From Tritrichomonas musculus (lineage: Eukaryota; Parabasalia; Tritrichomonadida; Tritrichomonadidae): a stretch of 64,000 bases of DNA. Of the stretch, positions 39,575 to 50,330 are shown piece by piece. A program made the position numbers and the translations under genes. A model generated the notes under the pieces. That model was not told where the DNA came from and searched no databases. It saw only the letters and a list, made by a program, of their open reading frames with translations. How positions within the stretch are numbered: the first letter of the stretch is position 1; each line of letters opens with the position of its first letter. The DNA lies in the NCBI GenBank assembly GCA_039105265.1, contig JAPFFF010000016.1, positions 992,001 to 1,056,000 of the forward strand, given 5' to 3'.

Positions 39575-41962
39575 ATGGAAAAAGAACAAATTTACAATGC
39601 AAATTTGCGATTGATTTACCAATGCTTTATTCGATTCATTGAGAACAGCCACAACACAGACATTAATGATACTTTATTCAATATGAATATTTTCAAAAAT
39701 TTAAAAAAAGAGAGTAAAAAGGATAGAATGAGAGAAATTCTTTATATAATATCTAAAATAGTAAATCATCATCATCGGTCACCTGATTTTTTCAATAAGA
39801 TTGAATATTTGCTCAAATTTTTCCAAAACGATATCAAACAAACCTTGTCAAATTCCGAACTATTAAAAATTTTTTCAGACAATCAACGGATTCTTCTTTT
39901 CCTAATCAATGACCAATTTTTAGAAAAAGACAGAGAAACAATGAATTTTCTTTACAAAAAATATAGACATTATTTTGAGTATGAATTGCTTATTTCAATA
40001 GCAGACCTGCCGATAGACAAAATTGATTCCATTTCAAAAAGTTATGAAGAATTTAACCTAAAGAGGCGAATTGGTGAGAATGACTCCTACATATGTGAAC
40101 TAATCAGGGAAGATTCAATTCAAAAATTTGTAAAATTTGTAAATCAGTCAAATATTCAATTATCACGGACGATAGAGCCGTCAATTTTTGAGACCAATCA
40201 ATTTTTGATAGAAAATCCAAATCCAACATTAATTGAATATGCTGCGTTTTTTGGATCAATTAAAATTTTCAATTATTTACGATCAAAAGACGTTCAATTA
40301 ACGCCATCATTGTTTTTATATGCCATTCATTCCAACAAAGCCGAAATGATTCATCTTCTTGAAGAAACTTTCATTGATCGAAATTATCAAGCAATTGTTA
40401 AAGAATCGATTAAATGTCATCATAACAAACTTTTTGAATACTTCAGAAATTCTTATGAAAGCAGTGATGATCCTATTGAATTATATAAAACAGGTATTGA
40501 ATATCATAATTATGACTGTTTCAGCAGTATTTCGGACTTATTTAATCAGAAAAGTTTAAATGCAAATACTTTAATAACAAAAATTGATTTTTTATGTAGC
40601 AATTTAAAGGCTTGTCGGCTTTCAATATCCAAAATTCTTTTCAACGAATTTTTTAAAAAAGACAAATTTGATGTAAATATCGCATTTAAAATATTTGAGG
40701 AAACAGCTCAATATTTAAATAAAGAAATTTTTGAAGTATTGTTTTCTAAATTTAGTTTTAAAACTAATTTAAATAAGATTTGGACAAGTGATAAAGACAA
40801 AAGCACCAAATGCACATTGTTGATACTTGCAGTTGAAAATGAAAATGTAGAAATTGTTGAATGTTTATTAAAAAAGCCAAAAATTAACGTAAAAACTAAT
40901 TCCAAAAGTGAATCCATTGAAAAGTCATTATTATCAATTGCGGTTATTAAAGAAAATGTTCAAATTGTCAAGCTTTTATTGTCAAATCCAAATATAGATG
41001 TTAATAGTAAATACTTAGAAAAAAGATATCATGAATTAAGCACAGAAAAAGGGGTACTTTTCATAGCAATTGAGAAAAGAAATATAGAAATTATACAGCT
41101 TTTATTGTCACATCCAAGTATTGATATCAATATGATGTCCAAAATTGATGGTATTGATTATACACCTTTAACTTATGCAATTAAAATTGGCAATAAAGAA
41201 ATTGTTAATCTTTTGTTATCACATCAAAATATCGATGTTAATATGAAATTTTATCCAAATTACGATGAAATTGAAGAATCTGCATTACTAATTGCAGTTG
41301 AACAAAGGAAGAAAGAAATAGTTGCGCTTTTAATATCACATCCAGAAATTGACATAAACATGAAGCATTTTTATTATGGAGAGATAACAGCATTATCTTT
41401 TGCTGTTAAAAAAAATTTAATCGATATTGTTAAACTTTTATTATCTAACAAAAATACTGATGTTAATTTGACTGTAATACGTAAACTAGGAAAAAGTAAA
41501 GAAAAATCAGCTTTAACTATTGCTGTGAAAAATCGATTCGTTGAATGTGTCAAACTTTTGGTAATGCATCCAAAAATTGACATCAATAAAAGACTTAATT
41601 ATTATAAATTGCCTAATAATTTCCTATATAAAGAAAAAGTGCCACTTTTTATGGCTGTCAAAAAAGGATTCATTGAAATTGTTGAAATTTTGCTCTCGAA
41701 TAAAAACATTGATGTCAACATTAAAATTAATAATCAAAATGAAGGAGAACAAACACCATTGTCAATTTCAGTTATAAATAGAAACGTTGATGCAATTAAA
41801 CTTTTATTATCTGCATCTAATAGTATTAATGTAAATGAAAAACTCTATGATGATAAAAGAAACATGAGGACACCTATGTCTCTTGCAATTGCTGATAATA
41901 ATAAAGAAATAATTATGCTTTTATTAAAATACCAAGCCAAAATAAGTGGAAATAAAGTTTAA
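39575..41962 (+). CDS. DUF3447-ankyrin protein with uninterrupted ankyrin repeats
   Basis: 795 residues in one exon. Residues ~1-330 carry the DUF3447 family sequence (KRRIGENDSYICELIR, SIFETNQFLI, LIEYAAFFGSIKIFNYLR, LYAIHSNKAEMIHLL, ESIKCHHNKLFEYF). Residues ~410-790 hold about ten ankyrin repeats of 35-41 residues with the pattern AV-x-x-x-N-x-x-I-V-x-L-L-L-S-x-P-x-I-D-V/I-N (AVENENVEIVECLLKKPKIN, AIKIGNKEIVNLLLSHQNID). The long inter-repeat loops (up to ~12 residues) sit at the site where the arrayed paralogues carry inserts, yet here they are coding. Probably a cytoplasmic scaffold; partner unknown. Convergent with the kinase gene downstream. Confidence 0.88.
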   Translation: MEKEQIYNANLRLIYQCFIRFIENSHNTDINDTLFNMNIFKNLKKESKKDRMREILYIISKIVNHHHRSPDFFNKIEYLLKFFQNDIKQTLSNSELLKIFSDNQRILLFLINDQFLEKDRETMNFLYKKYRHYFEYELLISIADLPIDKIDSISKSYEEFNLKRRIGENDSYICELIREDSIQKFVKFVNQSNIQLSRTIEPSIFETNQFLIENPNPTLIEYAAFFGSIKIFNYLRSKDVQLTPSLFLYAIHSNKAEMIHLLEETFIDRNYQAIVKESIKCHHNKLFEYFRNSYESSDDPIELYKTGIEYHNYDCFSSISDLFNQKSLNANTLITKIDFLCSNLKACRLSISKILFNEFFKKDKFDVNIAFKIFEETAQYLNKEIFEVLFSKFSFKTNLNKIWTSDKDKSTKCTLLILAVENENVEIVECLLKKPKINVKTNSKSESIEKSLLSIAVIKENVQIVKLLLSNPNIDVNSKYLEKRYHELSTEKGVLFIAIEKRNIEIIQLLLSHPSIDINMMSKIDGIDYTPLTYAIKIGNKEIVNLLLSHQNIDVNMKFYPNYDEIEESALLIAVEQRKKEIVALLISHPEIDINMKHFYYGEITALSFAVKKNLIDIVKLLLSNKNTDVNLTVIRKLGKSKEKSALTIAVKNRFVECVKLLVMHPKIDINKRLNYYKLPNNFLYKEKVPLFMAVKKGFIEIVEILLSNKNIDVNIKINNQNEGEQTPLSISVINRNVDAIKLLLSASNSINVNEKLYDDKRNMRTPMSLAIADNNKEIIMLLLKYQAKISGNKV

Positions 41963-42229
41963 CCAATAAATGCATTGCATGCTATAACTACTAAAAATCA
42001 TTGTTCATTCAATTTTTGATATACTATATTTATATCTTATTAAATTAACAAAGCACTTCCATTATTTAAAAAACAAGTATTAAAAAAAAAATGTTTATTC
42101 GTTATTCAAATTTTGAAATAGATATTCAAAAATTCAAAGAAGTATTGAATATTTATAACTTTTTGAGAACATCAATTCAAAAATTCAATTTGAATAACTT
42201 TTATTTAAAAGTAAAAAAAAATATTATAA

Positions 42230-43945
42230 TTATGCTTGAGGGACTTTAATTTGTCCATAGAAGTCAAATCTTGATATGCTGAATATGTTGCAGTTTTCGC
42301 AGTTGTAGTGGCTTGTTCCAATCTGGCGAAGACGCAAGTAACGATAGAAGTTATTGTTTGGATTTTGGACGTCGAAAACGTTTGATTTTCGAGGCTCGTT
42401 GAGAGATTCGTCGTTTTTCCTACGATCGATTTCGAACCAATTTGAGCCGTCCTCCGAGACCTCAATTACCCAGTTTTTGAGATGAGTTGTTGATTTTTCT
42501 TTCATCGAAGTCTGGATCTGGTATTTCGACAGATTGACGAACTTGTCTTTGAAGTCGAAGCAGACGACAGCGCCACCGACGTCAGTTGACTTGTATTCGT
42601 TATCTTTATCGTAATCGATCATGTTTTTTGGATGATAAAAGTTCGGCTTCTTGACAAAGTAATGAATGTCATCGGTATGCATTGAATTTGTGGTGATTTT
42701 GATCGTCTTGTTGTCATAAATGTTGGTCTGGTTCAGTCGTGTCAGATATTTTAGGATCCCTTCAAATTGGGTCCCTTCGCTATATTTTTTTTCTTTGGTG
42801 CGGAGGTTGGCTGGCAGCATTTGCGCTGTTAGGTTGATCTGAAGACGGCTAAGAACTGCATTTTTAATTATTTCGATTTCTGATCTTATTTGGTCGATTG
42901 CAAGTTCGCTGTCTTGCTTGATTGAAGCAACTTGTTCTTTGAGCTGGATAATTGATTGCTTCATCATGTATTGGTCTGCGTTTTCACGATCAAGGAGTTC
43001 TTGTACGTAGTTTAGAATCTCTTCTTGTCTGACATCTTCCAAATAATATTTATGATCATCATTTTCGAACAGATTTTTAAAATTCGTTGGTTCACCGGAA
43101 TCATAAGCAAGCTTATAAAATATTTCTTCAAATGTGGGCCGTTTTTTCGGTTTTGATGACCAACATTTTTGAATCAATTTTTTAAGTTCTTCTGTAATTT
43201 TGAAATCTTCGGGGAAAATTGGACGAGCTTCATTTACTACGACACGTTCCGAAAAACAATAAGGATTATCAAATATTTGAGAAGGAAGCTCATGAAATGG
43301 AACAAGATCGGTAATAATTTCATACATCATGATTCCATATGAGTAAACATCAATACTTTGGTCATAATCTGTCTCTTTTTCCAAAACTTCAGGGGCTGTA
43401 TAATATGGTGAGCCTGCACCTTCTGTCATACCTACTTTTTTTTCTGAAGTTCTAGCTAACCCAAAATCAGCAACAAGAGGATTAAAATTACCATCCAACA
43501 TTATATTGTCTGGCTTTATATCACGATGAACCAAATTATTTTTATGAAGATGCATCATACCTCGTGCAATTCCAATTAAAATTTTCTGTCTGACTGTATT
43601 ATCGTATCCAGGAACTTCCTTTCCACTTCTTATCAATTTTAAAATTGATAAGAGGCTACCTTTTTGTGCATATTGCATTAGTATAGATACATCATCATCA
43701 TCAATTGAGTAGCCATAAAATTTAATAACCGAAGGATGGTTTAATCGTATCATTATATTGATTTCTCGATTGATATACTTTTCATGGTCGAAGTCGCTTG
43801 AAGGATACAAACTTTTAAGGGCATATTGCCTACCATCATCAGGGTTTTCAACTAAATAAACAACACCAGATAGTCCTCCACCCAATCTTTTAATCACTGT
43901 AAACTTTTTGGTGTCAACTTGATAGTTATAAAAGTTGGGTATCAT
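42230..43945 (-). CDS. Protein kinase (TKL-like) with coiled coil and C-terminal discoidin-like domain
   Basis: 571 residues. The kinase domain spans ~16-290: Gly loop LGGGLSGVVY, Lys44 in YALKSL, HRDIKPDN (140-147), DFGLA (160-164), APEVLE, SIDVYSYGIMMYEII and CWSSKPKKRPTF, all catalytic residues present. Residues ~310-370 are predicted coiled coil (QSIIQLKEQVASIKQD). Residues ~415-565 (FEGILKYLTRLNQ, GGAVVCFDFKDKFVNLSKYQ, KNWVIEVSEDGSNWFEI, RYLRLRQIGTSHYNCENC) look like an F5/8-type C-like domain, as in BTB and kinase proteins of trichomonads. There is no signal peptide, so this usually extracellular glycan-binding fold would be cytoplasmic. Complete at both ends. Confidence 0.88.
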   Translation of the reverse strand: MIPNFYNYQVDTKKFTVIKRLGGGLSGVVYLVENPDDGRQYALKSLYPSSDFDHEKYINREINIMIRLNHPSVIKFYGYSIDDDDVSILMQYAQKGSLLSILKLIRSGKEVPGYDNTVRQKILIGIARGMMHLHKNNLVHRDIKPDNIMLDGNFNPLVADFGLARTSEKKVGMTEGAGSPYYTAPEVLEKETDYDQSIDVYSYGIMMYEIITDLVPFHELPSQIFDNPYCFSERVVVNEARPIFPEDFKITEELKKLIQKCWSSKPKKRPTFEEIFYKLAYDSGEPTNFKNLFENDDHKYYLEDVRQEEILNYVQELLDRENADQYMMKQSIIQLKEQVASIKQDSELAIDQIRSEIEIIKNAVLSRLQINLTAQMLPANLRTKEKKYSEGTQFEGILKYLTRLNQTNIYDNKTIKITTNSMHTDDIHYFVKKPNFYHPKNMIDYDKDNEYKSTDVGGAVVCFDFKDKFVNLSKYQIQTSMKEKSTTHLKNWVIEVSEDGSNWFEIDRRKNDESLNEPRKSNVFDVQNPNNNFYRYLRLRQIGTSHYNCENCNIFSISRFDFYGQIKVPQA

Positions 43946-44292
43946 TAATGTACACTGTCAATTTTTTTTTTTTTTTCTCTTTTGCTCTAGATATATTGTA
44001 ACAAATATCTATTTTGATATTAAATATAGTATAATATATTATCTTTATTTTATGAATAATAATCAAAAACATTTCAAAATATTTTAAGATATTAATATTA
44101 CAATTAGGTTCAATTTAAAAGCCGATAAATTTTTTAGTAAGTTTTTTGATCGTAAAACGATGAAATGGAATTCAAAAAAAACAAATAAATAAAAATAAAA
44201 TATACATGAATTTCCCCTCCTGTTAATTTTTAAAATAAAGTTTTTGAAGATGAATATTTTTTTGGTATTGTTTTGTCATTTTTTTTTTTTAT

Positions 44293-44586
44293 ATGCCAAG
44301 GTTAATATTACTTCTTTTCAAGATAAATATATTGGGCTTCCAAAAAAGTAGGAGGTACAATTATATTTTGGTCTATTTTTCCTTAAACATGCCATTATCT
44401 GTTACAATTCAAGCCTTTGAAGGTCTTTTAAAAAACATAAGAACTCTTCCAAAAGGCTTCAATCGTTCCTTAATCCAATATAAAGAAAAAATCATTGCCA
44501 AGTACATTGGAGAACTTAAATATTGCTTTTATTCTGATTTGCCACTAATTTTTGTTAAATATCACAAGTTTGATGTTTTCCTTTAG
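44293..44586 (+). CDS. Small hypothetical protein
   Basis: 97 codons from ATG 44293, or 66 from the internal ATG 44389 (MPLSVTIQAFEGLLKNIRTL). TCATTTTTTTTTT directly upstream of 44293 resembles an initiator. The part from 44389 (LLKNIRTLPKGFNRSLIQY) has a protein-like composition and vaguely resembles LYR-type small proteins, but no family is recognised. A long poly(T) tract (~44605-44626) follows. Confidence 0.3.
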   Translation: MPRLILLLFKINILGFQKSRRYNYILVYFSLNMPLSVTIQAFEGLLKNIRTLPKGFNRSLIQYKEKIIAKYIGELKYCFYSDLPLIFVKYHKFDVFL

Positions 44587-45151
44587 AATTCTGTTTCCGA
44601 CCTTTTTTTTTTTTTTTTTTTTTTTCTTTTTAAGTAACGTTCTTTATATTTTGACTGTATTAGTCTCCTAAATATCTATTACTCTTATGCTTTATTATTA
44701 AACATTTTGTCACGCCCAAAGCACTTTTTAGATTTTTTTTAAATAAAAATCAATGAAGATAAAAAATCGACACTCAGAATATCTAAGAAAAAACTATGTA
44801 AGAAAAAGAAATCAAATCAAAATCATTTGAAATTTTAAAAAAAGATGAAAATATTATAACATTCAGTAACCAAAAAAAAAAAAAAAAAAAAAACTAGGAA
44901 CTAATTGAAAGAGAATTTTTTTTTCAATAAAAGTACTTTAATCAAAATTTTGATACAATCATTTATTTGATTAAATTATTTGTATCATCAACATTAACTG
45001 CTTTAAAATTAATTGCATCCATAAAACTAGTCATATTGATATATTAGAAAAGGAAAAAAAGCTCATAATCAGAACTTGATCTTTTAACCAATAAGGAATT
45101 AAATTTTGTTAAATAAAATATGAACAAATAAACAAAATAAATTTATTCCAT
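44587..45151. other. Intergenic DNA with homopolymer tracts
   Basis: Poly(T) near 44605 and poly(A) near 44874-44892. No coding signal. Contains the 3' flank of the kinase gene that follows on the minus strand. Confidence 0.5.
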
Positions 45152-47143
45152 TTACACTAAAGACAAGTCTAGGCCTTGAATAGCTTCCTCAACGTACTTA
45201 TCAAATTCAGATTCATTGACGATTGAAAAGTTGAAGAACTGCTTTTTCTTGTCGATCAATTCTTTCACAATCTGGATAGCAGAAGGTCGCTTGCCTGGAT
45301 CAGCATCCCAGCACCTCTCAATGAGACTCTCCTGGACAGCTGACAGATCGTTCTTTCCAATTGTAGGCCTTTCGCCAGAGATGACCATCCTCATGAGCTT
45401 GTACCTGCTCCTCACGTTCTTGTCCGCGTAAGGCGATTTCCCAGTGAGCAGCGTGTAGAGGACGATTGAGTACGCGTACACGTCGACCTTTTTAGAGAGC
45501 TTCTCTGAATCTGTATCGAACAACTCAGGTGCCATTGAAACCGGCGTTCCAAGGTCAAGTTCAATTTCGCCATCGACCGCTGTGAAGTAAAAACCGTAAA
45601 TTTTCGGACGGTCGTTTTCATCGAGATAAACGTTCTGTATTTTCAGGTCACAATGCGCAAGGCCCCGCTGGTGTATGTAGGCCATCCCCGCGGCAATCCC
45701 GAATATCGAAACCGCCTTTATCGTCTCGTAGTTGTCCGGCGCGGCATCCTTCATGGCCATCTCAAATACGTCGCCGAGCGTGCGGCGCGTGTCTATCGCC
45801 GAATACGAGCTGTATTGCTCACCTTCTTTCGTGGGAAAAGTGACACCAAAAAGTGGCAAAATGGTCGCATGATTCAATTGCGACTGCTTGTCAATCTCAT
45901 TGAGCATGAAATGAAGCTCGCCACTGCCGTCGGGAAGATCGTCCTTCATCACTTTCGCAAGGCAGGTAACTTTCTCGTCATCAGTACGTGAAATTGTACA
46001 ACGATAAAAGCGGTAGTAATTTTTGTCTGATAATTGCTCGTCGAGATTCACTTTATGCGATGCAATGAGAAGTTTTGATAATGAAACTTTTTGAATTGAT
46101 AATTGGTCGCATGAAAAATTGGCTTTAATTTGAACGGGTTCGCTTCCTTTTCTCGATTTTTTAAGCCTGTCGATGTATTTTTTGATTTCCTTTTCATCTA
46201 CAGCTTCAGTGATGTACGAAAAGTCGGATGATAGAAGATTGAAGATTTCACTGAATGGTGGTCGTTGGCCGGGATCAGTTGACCAGCATCTCGTAAGTAA
46301 ATCTTTCATCTTTTCTGTAACTGAACTAGTAAATTCTGGGCGAATTCCGCTGCTAACTTGTTTGATTAAAGTTAATAATCGTGGAGCTTTACCATTTTTG
46401 ATGAATGGAACTTTTTCTGTGATAATTTCGTACATGAGGATTGAAAAGGCGTAAACATCAACTCCTGCACCAAGGTGATGACGCTTTTTTTGATCATCAG
46501 TATTATCATCGTCAAAATCATAATCATCGTCATCGACAAATAATTCTGGGGCCATATAAAGAGGCGATCCAAGCTCCATAGTCATCGATACTTGCAATGA
46601 CGGTGTAAGTCCATGAATAAAGCATTTTGAAAGGCCGAAATCGCAGACTCTGGGATAATAATCAGCATCAATTAAAACATTTTCTGGTTTTAAATCTCGG
46701 TGAATGACTCCTTGTTCATGTAGATAACGCATCGCATCAGCTATTCCTAATAGACAAATATATTTTTTGGTTGCATTCCAATTTTTATTAGTTTTTTTTG
46801 CTGAATCGTCAATAACTTTCCTTAATGACCCGTTTTTTAAGTACTCTGTAATAATAGTAGGCTCAAGTTGATATGTATCGTTAAAAGAATGAAAATTTAT
46901 TCCTATGAATTTGACCACGGCGGGATGGTTAAGCCTGTGAAGTATACCTGATTCTCGGATAAGCATCATCTGTTGACTTCCTTTAGTTAAATTTTTTGAA
47001 TTGATTATTTTTGCTGCATATTGAGCATTATCTTTAAGAGAAATAACAACATATACTTTACCATATGACCCTTCTCCAAGTAGTGTGTCTGTAAGCTGGT
47101 AATCTTCTGTATCAAAAAATGCTCCTTCGAAATCCATTTTCAA
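45152..47143 (-). CDS. Dual kinase-domain protein: active-looking TKL-like kinase plus pseudokinase
   Basis: 663 residues. The first domain (~15-330) is complete: LGEGSYGKVY, Lys45 in AAKI, HRDLKPEN (148-155), DFGLS (168-172), APEL, VDVYAFSILMYEI and CWSTDPGQRP. The second (~365-640) has HCDLKIQN (497-504), YGF instead of DFG (516-518), no clear Gly loop, but APELF, VDVYAYSIVLYTLL and CWDADPGKRP. Loss of the DFG Asp and the HRD Arg argue for a pseudokinase, perhaps regulating the first domain as in JAK kinases (analogy only). Base composition changes inside the gene: 45560-45830, within the second domain, is about half G+C by eye against roughly a quarter to a third around it. Confidence 0.88.
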   Translation of the reverse strand: MKMDFEGAFFDTEDYQLTDTLLGEGSYGKVYVVISLKDNAQYAAKIINSKNLTKGSQQMMLIRESGILHRLNHPAVVKFIGINFHSFNDTYQLEPTIITEYLKNGSLRKVIDDSAKKTNKNWNATKKYICLLGIADAMRYLHEQGVIHRDLKPENVLIDADYYPRVCDFGLSKCFIHGLTPSLQVSMTMELGSPLYMAPELFVDDDDYDFDDDNTDDQKKRHHLGAGVDVYAFSILMYEIITEKVPFIKNGKAPRLLTLIKQVSSGIRPEFTSSVTEKMKDLLTRCWSTDPGQRPPFSEIFNLLSSDFSYITEAVDEKEIKKYIDRLKKSRKGSEPVQIKANFSCDQLSIQKVSLSKLLIASHKVNLDEQLSDKNYYRFYRCTISRTDDEKVTCLAKVMKDDLPDGSGELHFMLNEIDKQSQLNHATILPLFGVTFPTKEGEQYSSYSAIDTRRTLGDVFEMAMKDAAPDNYETIKAVSIFGIAAGMAYIHQRGLAHCDLKIQNVYLDENDRPKIYGFYFTAVDGEIELDLGTPVSMAPELFDTDSEKLSKKVDVYAYSIVLYTLLTGKSPYADKNVRSRYKLMRMVISGERPTIGKNDLSAVQESLIERCWDADPGKRPSAIQIVKELIDKKKQFFNFSIVNESEFDKYVEEAIQGLDLSLV

Positions 47144-48239
47144 TATTAAATGGCTTAGAAAAAATTGCGTTTTTTTTTTTTTCCTTCAATATCCAAATAG
47201 TTATTAAGGGCGTACGTCCCAAAAATGTTGTAAACTTGTTAATATTGAATAAACTCATAGAATACATCTTTCAATACTTCCAAATTATGAAAAAGTTTAG
47301 GTCAAAAATGATGATATTTGTCCTAAACGATCAAAAAACAATTATTTTTTTAGACCGATAAAATTTTATAAAAAATAATTTTGAATTAAAATGTAAAAAT
47401 AATGCATAAAAATATTTTTTTTTAATATATCATCAATCAATAAATAATAGACATATTATTTTCTCCAAAATATAATTTATTCTTCAACTTTTTTTCCTCC
47501 CAAAAGAATTAAAATATTTGAGAAATCTCATTGAATTCTCATCATTGAATTTGACGTACGTTCTTAAATAATTCTACAACTAAATGTTAAATATATTGAC
47601 AATTATATAATTCTTTTTAGAAAAATAATCTGGTTCCAAATTTTTATTAAAAGGTTCCTAAATAATTACATCGAGTATGTTTGAGATCAATTATCTCAAT
47701 CAGTCTATTTGAAATCAATCACCATTGAATTTTTTTGATAAAGTATAACAGGTGATTGTATATAAGAATATATATTGCTCAAACACTATTGATGAATTAT
47801 TTAATATTAAAAAAACACTGTTTTAAAAATATTTTAAAGATATATCGTATATATTTCAAAGATTGTTTTAGTATAAAATGTCTGAATACATTTATCATAA
47901 TTATAATTGAATTAAACATATTATAATCAACTCAGTCTTCAGTAGGCTTGTTATTCTCCGATTCTCTAGATCGATAATTGATTGACTTTTTGAAATCGAT
48001 ACATAAATATGCACTGATTCTCGAGACAGATTTCAGAGATCGAGTATTTATTTTCACAGCTTTTGATATCAGAATTTTCAATTAAACTTTTTGATAAATA
48101 TATGATCGATTCATTGTTCAATTTTTTATATCATTTCAATATTTGTAATGGATGGAAATATTCTTATTTAAGATTGATATTAGATAATGCAATTAACAAA
48201 CTGGTCCAGAAGAATGGAAAGAAGCATTTTTAAAAAATT
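47144..48239. other. Intergenic DNA with a dispersed repeat
   Basis: About 47940-48120 is a copy of a repeat also found inverted at 52985-53155 and partly at 39002-39045. Shared blocks are TAGGCTTGTT, TTGACTTTTTGA, GATACATAAATAT and CTTTTGATATCAGAATTTTC. No gene elsewhere. Confidence 0.5.
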
Positions 48240-48640
48240 GGAACTGAAGTTTCTTTTTACCTTGATTTAGATTTCGATGAAGACATTTCAATTGAAGGAA
48301 TATGCAATACAGTAATTGAATTATCTTATCCCCTCAGGTTTGAAAGCTTGTGTGAATTCTGTAAAAGCTCAGAAATTAATGAAAGAAAAAAAAAAAAAAA
48401 AAACATTATCAGGTTTGTTGACTCTGTTCAGCATGGGAGCACAGTTAATCATTGTATATTCAAAATTTTTTGGCATCAGATCTTCTCTCAATGTCTAATG
48501 ACATAAGTTTAATTCCAAAATATGGAGAAAAAGAATTTCATCCTATTGCTATTTTATCAAGTTTAACTTTTGATTACATGAGATCTCTACCAAGTTATGG
48601 TGGTATCATTAATACATTTAAATATAAAACCTCATATTGA
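48240..48640 (+). pseudogene. Decayed unknown gene
   Basis: One frame reads GTEVSFYLDLDFDEDISIEG, then ICNTVIELSYPLRFESLCEF, up to a poly(A) run near 48390-48407. A second frame further on reads NDISLIPKYGEKEFHPIAIL, then SSLTFDYMRSLPSYGG, and ends TGA at 48638-48640. The coding-like patches suggest one gene with a frame change. No start is visible and I do not recognise the family. Confidence 0.35.
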
Positions 48641-50330
48641 AATTTCGATAAGTTCATTGAAAAAAAAAAAAATAAATTAGGCAAATTGATTTCATTTACT
48701 TTTAAATCTTATAAGAAAATTTTACAGCTAATTTTTATCGTAATGGAACTAAATTTACTACAATAAGGAAAAAATAGAAAAAAATATAACCATTTTTTGT
48801 AAAAAACGTAAATAATTGAAAAAATATTGTAACACAATTTTTGAATAGTAAATATTTATTTCAAATAAATAAATAAATAAAATGATTTTAATATAAAAAA
48901 CTGAGATATAACAATATTTTAAAAACATTGAAATTGAAAGGTAAAATATTTAGCCATTACAATAAGCTTATTGTATTAAAATTTGATTATTTATTTGGCA
49001 GCTTAAGGCTAAAATAATCTGCCTTATAATAGGTCAATATAAACGGTTATGTAAAATTAAAAAAAAAAATCGAATAAGTATTCAATTTTAATTGACCATA
49101 GGGAAGGCCAAAAAAAGCGGTATACGAAAAAATCGACGGTTTTTCGTATAAGAAACCGTTTTTATTCACCATATTGAAGGCCAAAAAAAAAGCGGTATAC
49201 GAAAAAATTGAAAGGTTTTCGTATCAAAATTCATTCAATTTTGAGCTTTTTTGAGATTTTTTTAATCGTTAGACGATAATATTTAACTGAAATTTTAATG
49301 ATCGTGATTTATATATTTTTCAATTATTTATGATCGAAAAAAATATTTTCTAAACGTTAAAATTTAATTAAAAAAGTTACTTTTAAACGATTAAAAAATT
49401 ATTAAAAAAATTAGAAAAAAACTATGTTTTTTAAGGTACAAATCTAGTACGTTTAGAAACCGCAAATTTTTTTGACACTCTATTAAAACTAAAGGACATG
49501 TTATATAAAAAAATATTTTTATCATAAAAATTTTATAAAAAAAAAATAAAGTTCAGAATTTCAAATCTGACACGCATTCAAAATAAAACTTTTTCAATAG
49601 GTCAAGGGGTCTCAAATATATAACGTGCTTTCTCTCAATCTATAACGTCCTAGATTTGTACCTTAAAAGTATTTTTCATTTTCCACGATAAGACAAACTA
49701 TAATTGAGAGGTCTGTTTCGTTTAAATTTATGCTGTAGAAAATTTCAAAACATTATATAAATATATAAGAGGTATTCATGTGAAGTGAAAACTCGTTATT
49801 TGATTTTTTTATTTTTACTTTAATTGAATGAATATTTTATCTTATGAAAAAATATTAAGATTATTTACTTCTATATATCCAATACTGACATTTGCCATAA
49901 TTGGTTTTAATGGATGTTGAGAATTTAAAAACATTTTAAAAAATAATGTTTCGTCTATATCTCGAGTCAAATAAAATATTTATGAATTACAAATCAATAA
50001 TAATATTTTTTATTTTATTTATAAAATATATTATCTGTTGCATTTCCAAATTATTAGCCATATATAAATTTAAATGCAAATTTACATTAAAAAATTAAGA
50101 AAATAACTTATTTCTCAATTGATTTACGAAATAATTATATAATAATTGTACAATATAATAATAATAAATATTTAAATAAATTTTATTATGTAAATAAGTT
50201 ACTTTATACTCTCATTTTAAAGAAAAATGTAATTTTATATTTTGCATTATTTTGAATTATTTTTCATCGTATTTTGGTACGTTATTATTTTTTAGTGACG
50301 TGAGATGATTATTTTCGGTGAAGTGAAGTT
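48641..50330. other. Non-coding DNA with a tandem palindromic unit
   Basis: At about 49105-49235 a ~80-95-bp unit (AAGGCCAAAAAAAGCGGTAT...) occurs twice in tandem. The first copy forms a hairpin between ATACGAAAAA and TTTTTCGTAT. A matched pair CTAGTACG / CTAGGACG-type around 49450 and 49650 (AAGGTACAAATCTAG and CTAGATTTGTACCTT, 49433-49447 and 49651-49665) forms a perfect inverted repeat enclosing ~200 bp, possibly a small MITE. No gene. Confidence 0.45.
49433..49665. mobile_element. Possible ~233-bp MITE
   Basis: AAGGTACAAATCTAG at the left and its exact reverse complement at the right bound ~200 bp. Beyond the 15 bp the arms continue imperfectly (TACGTTTAGA against TCTATAACGT). No ORF or clear target duplication. 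Confidence 0.35.
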
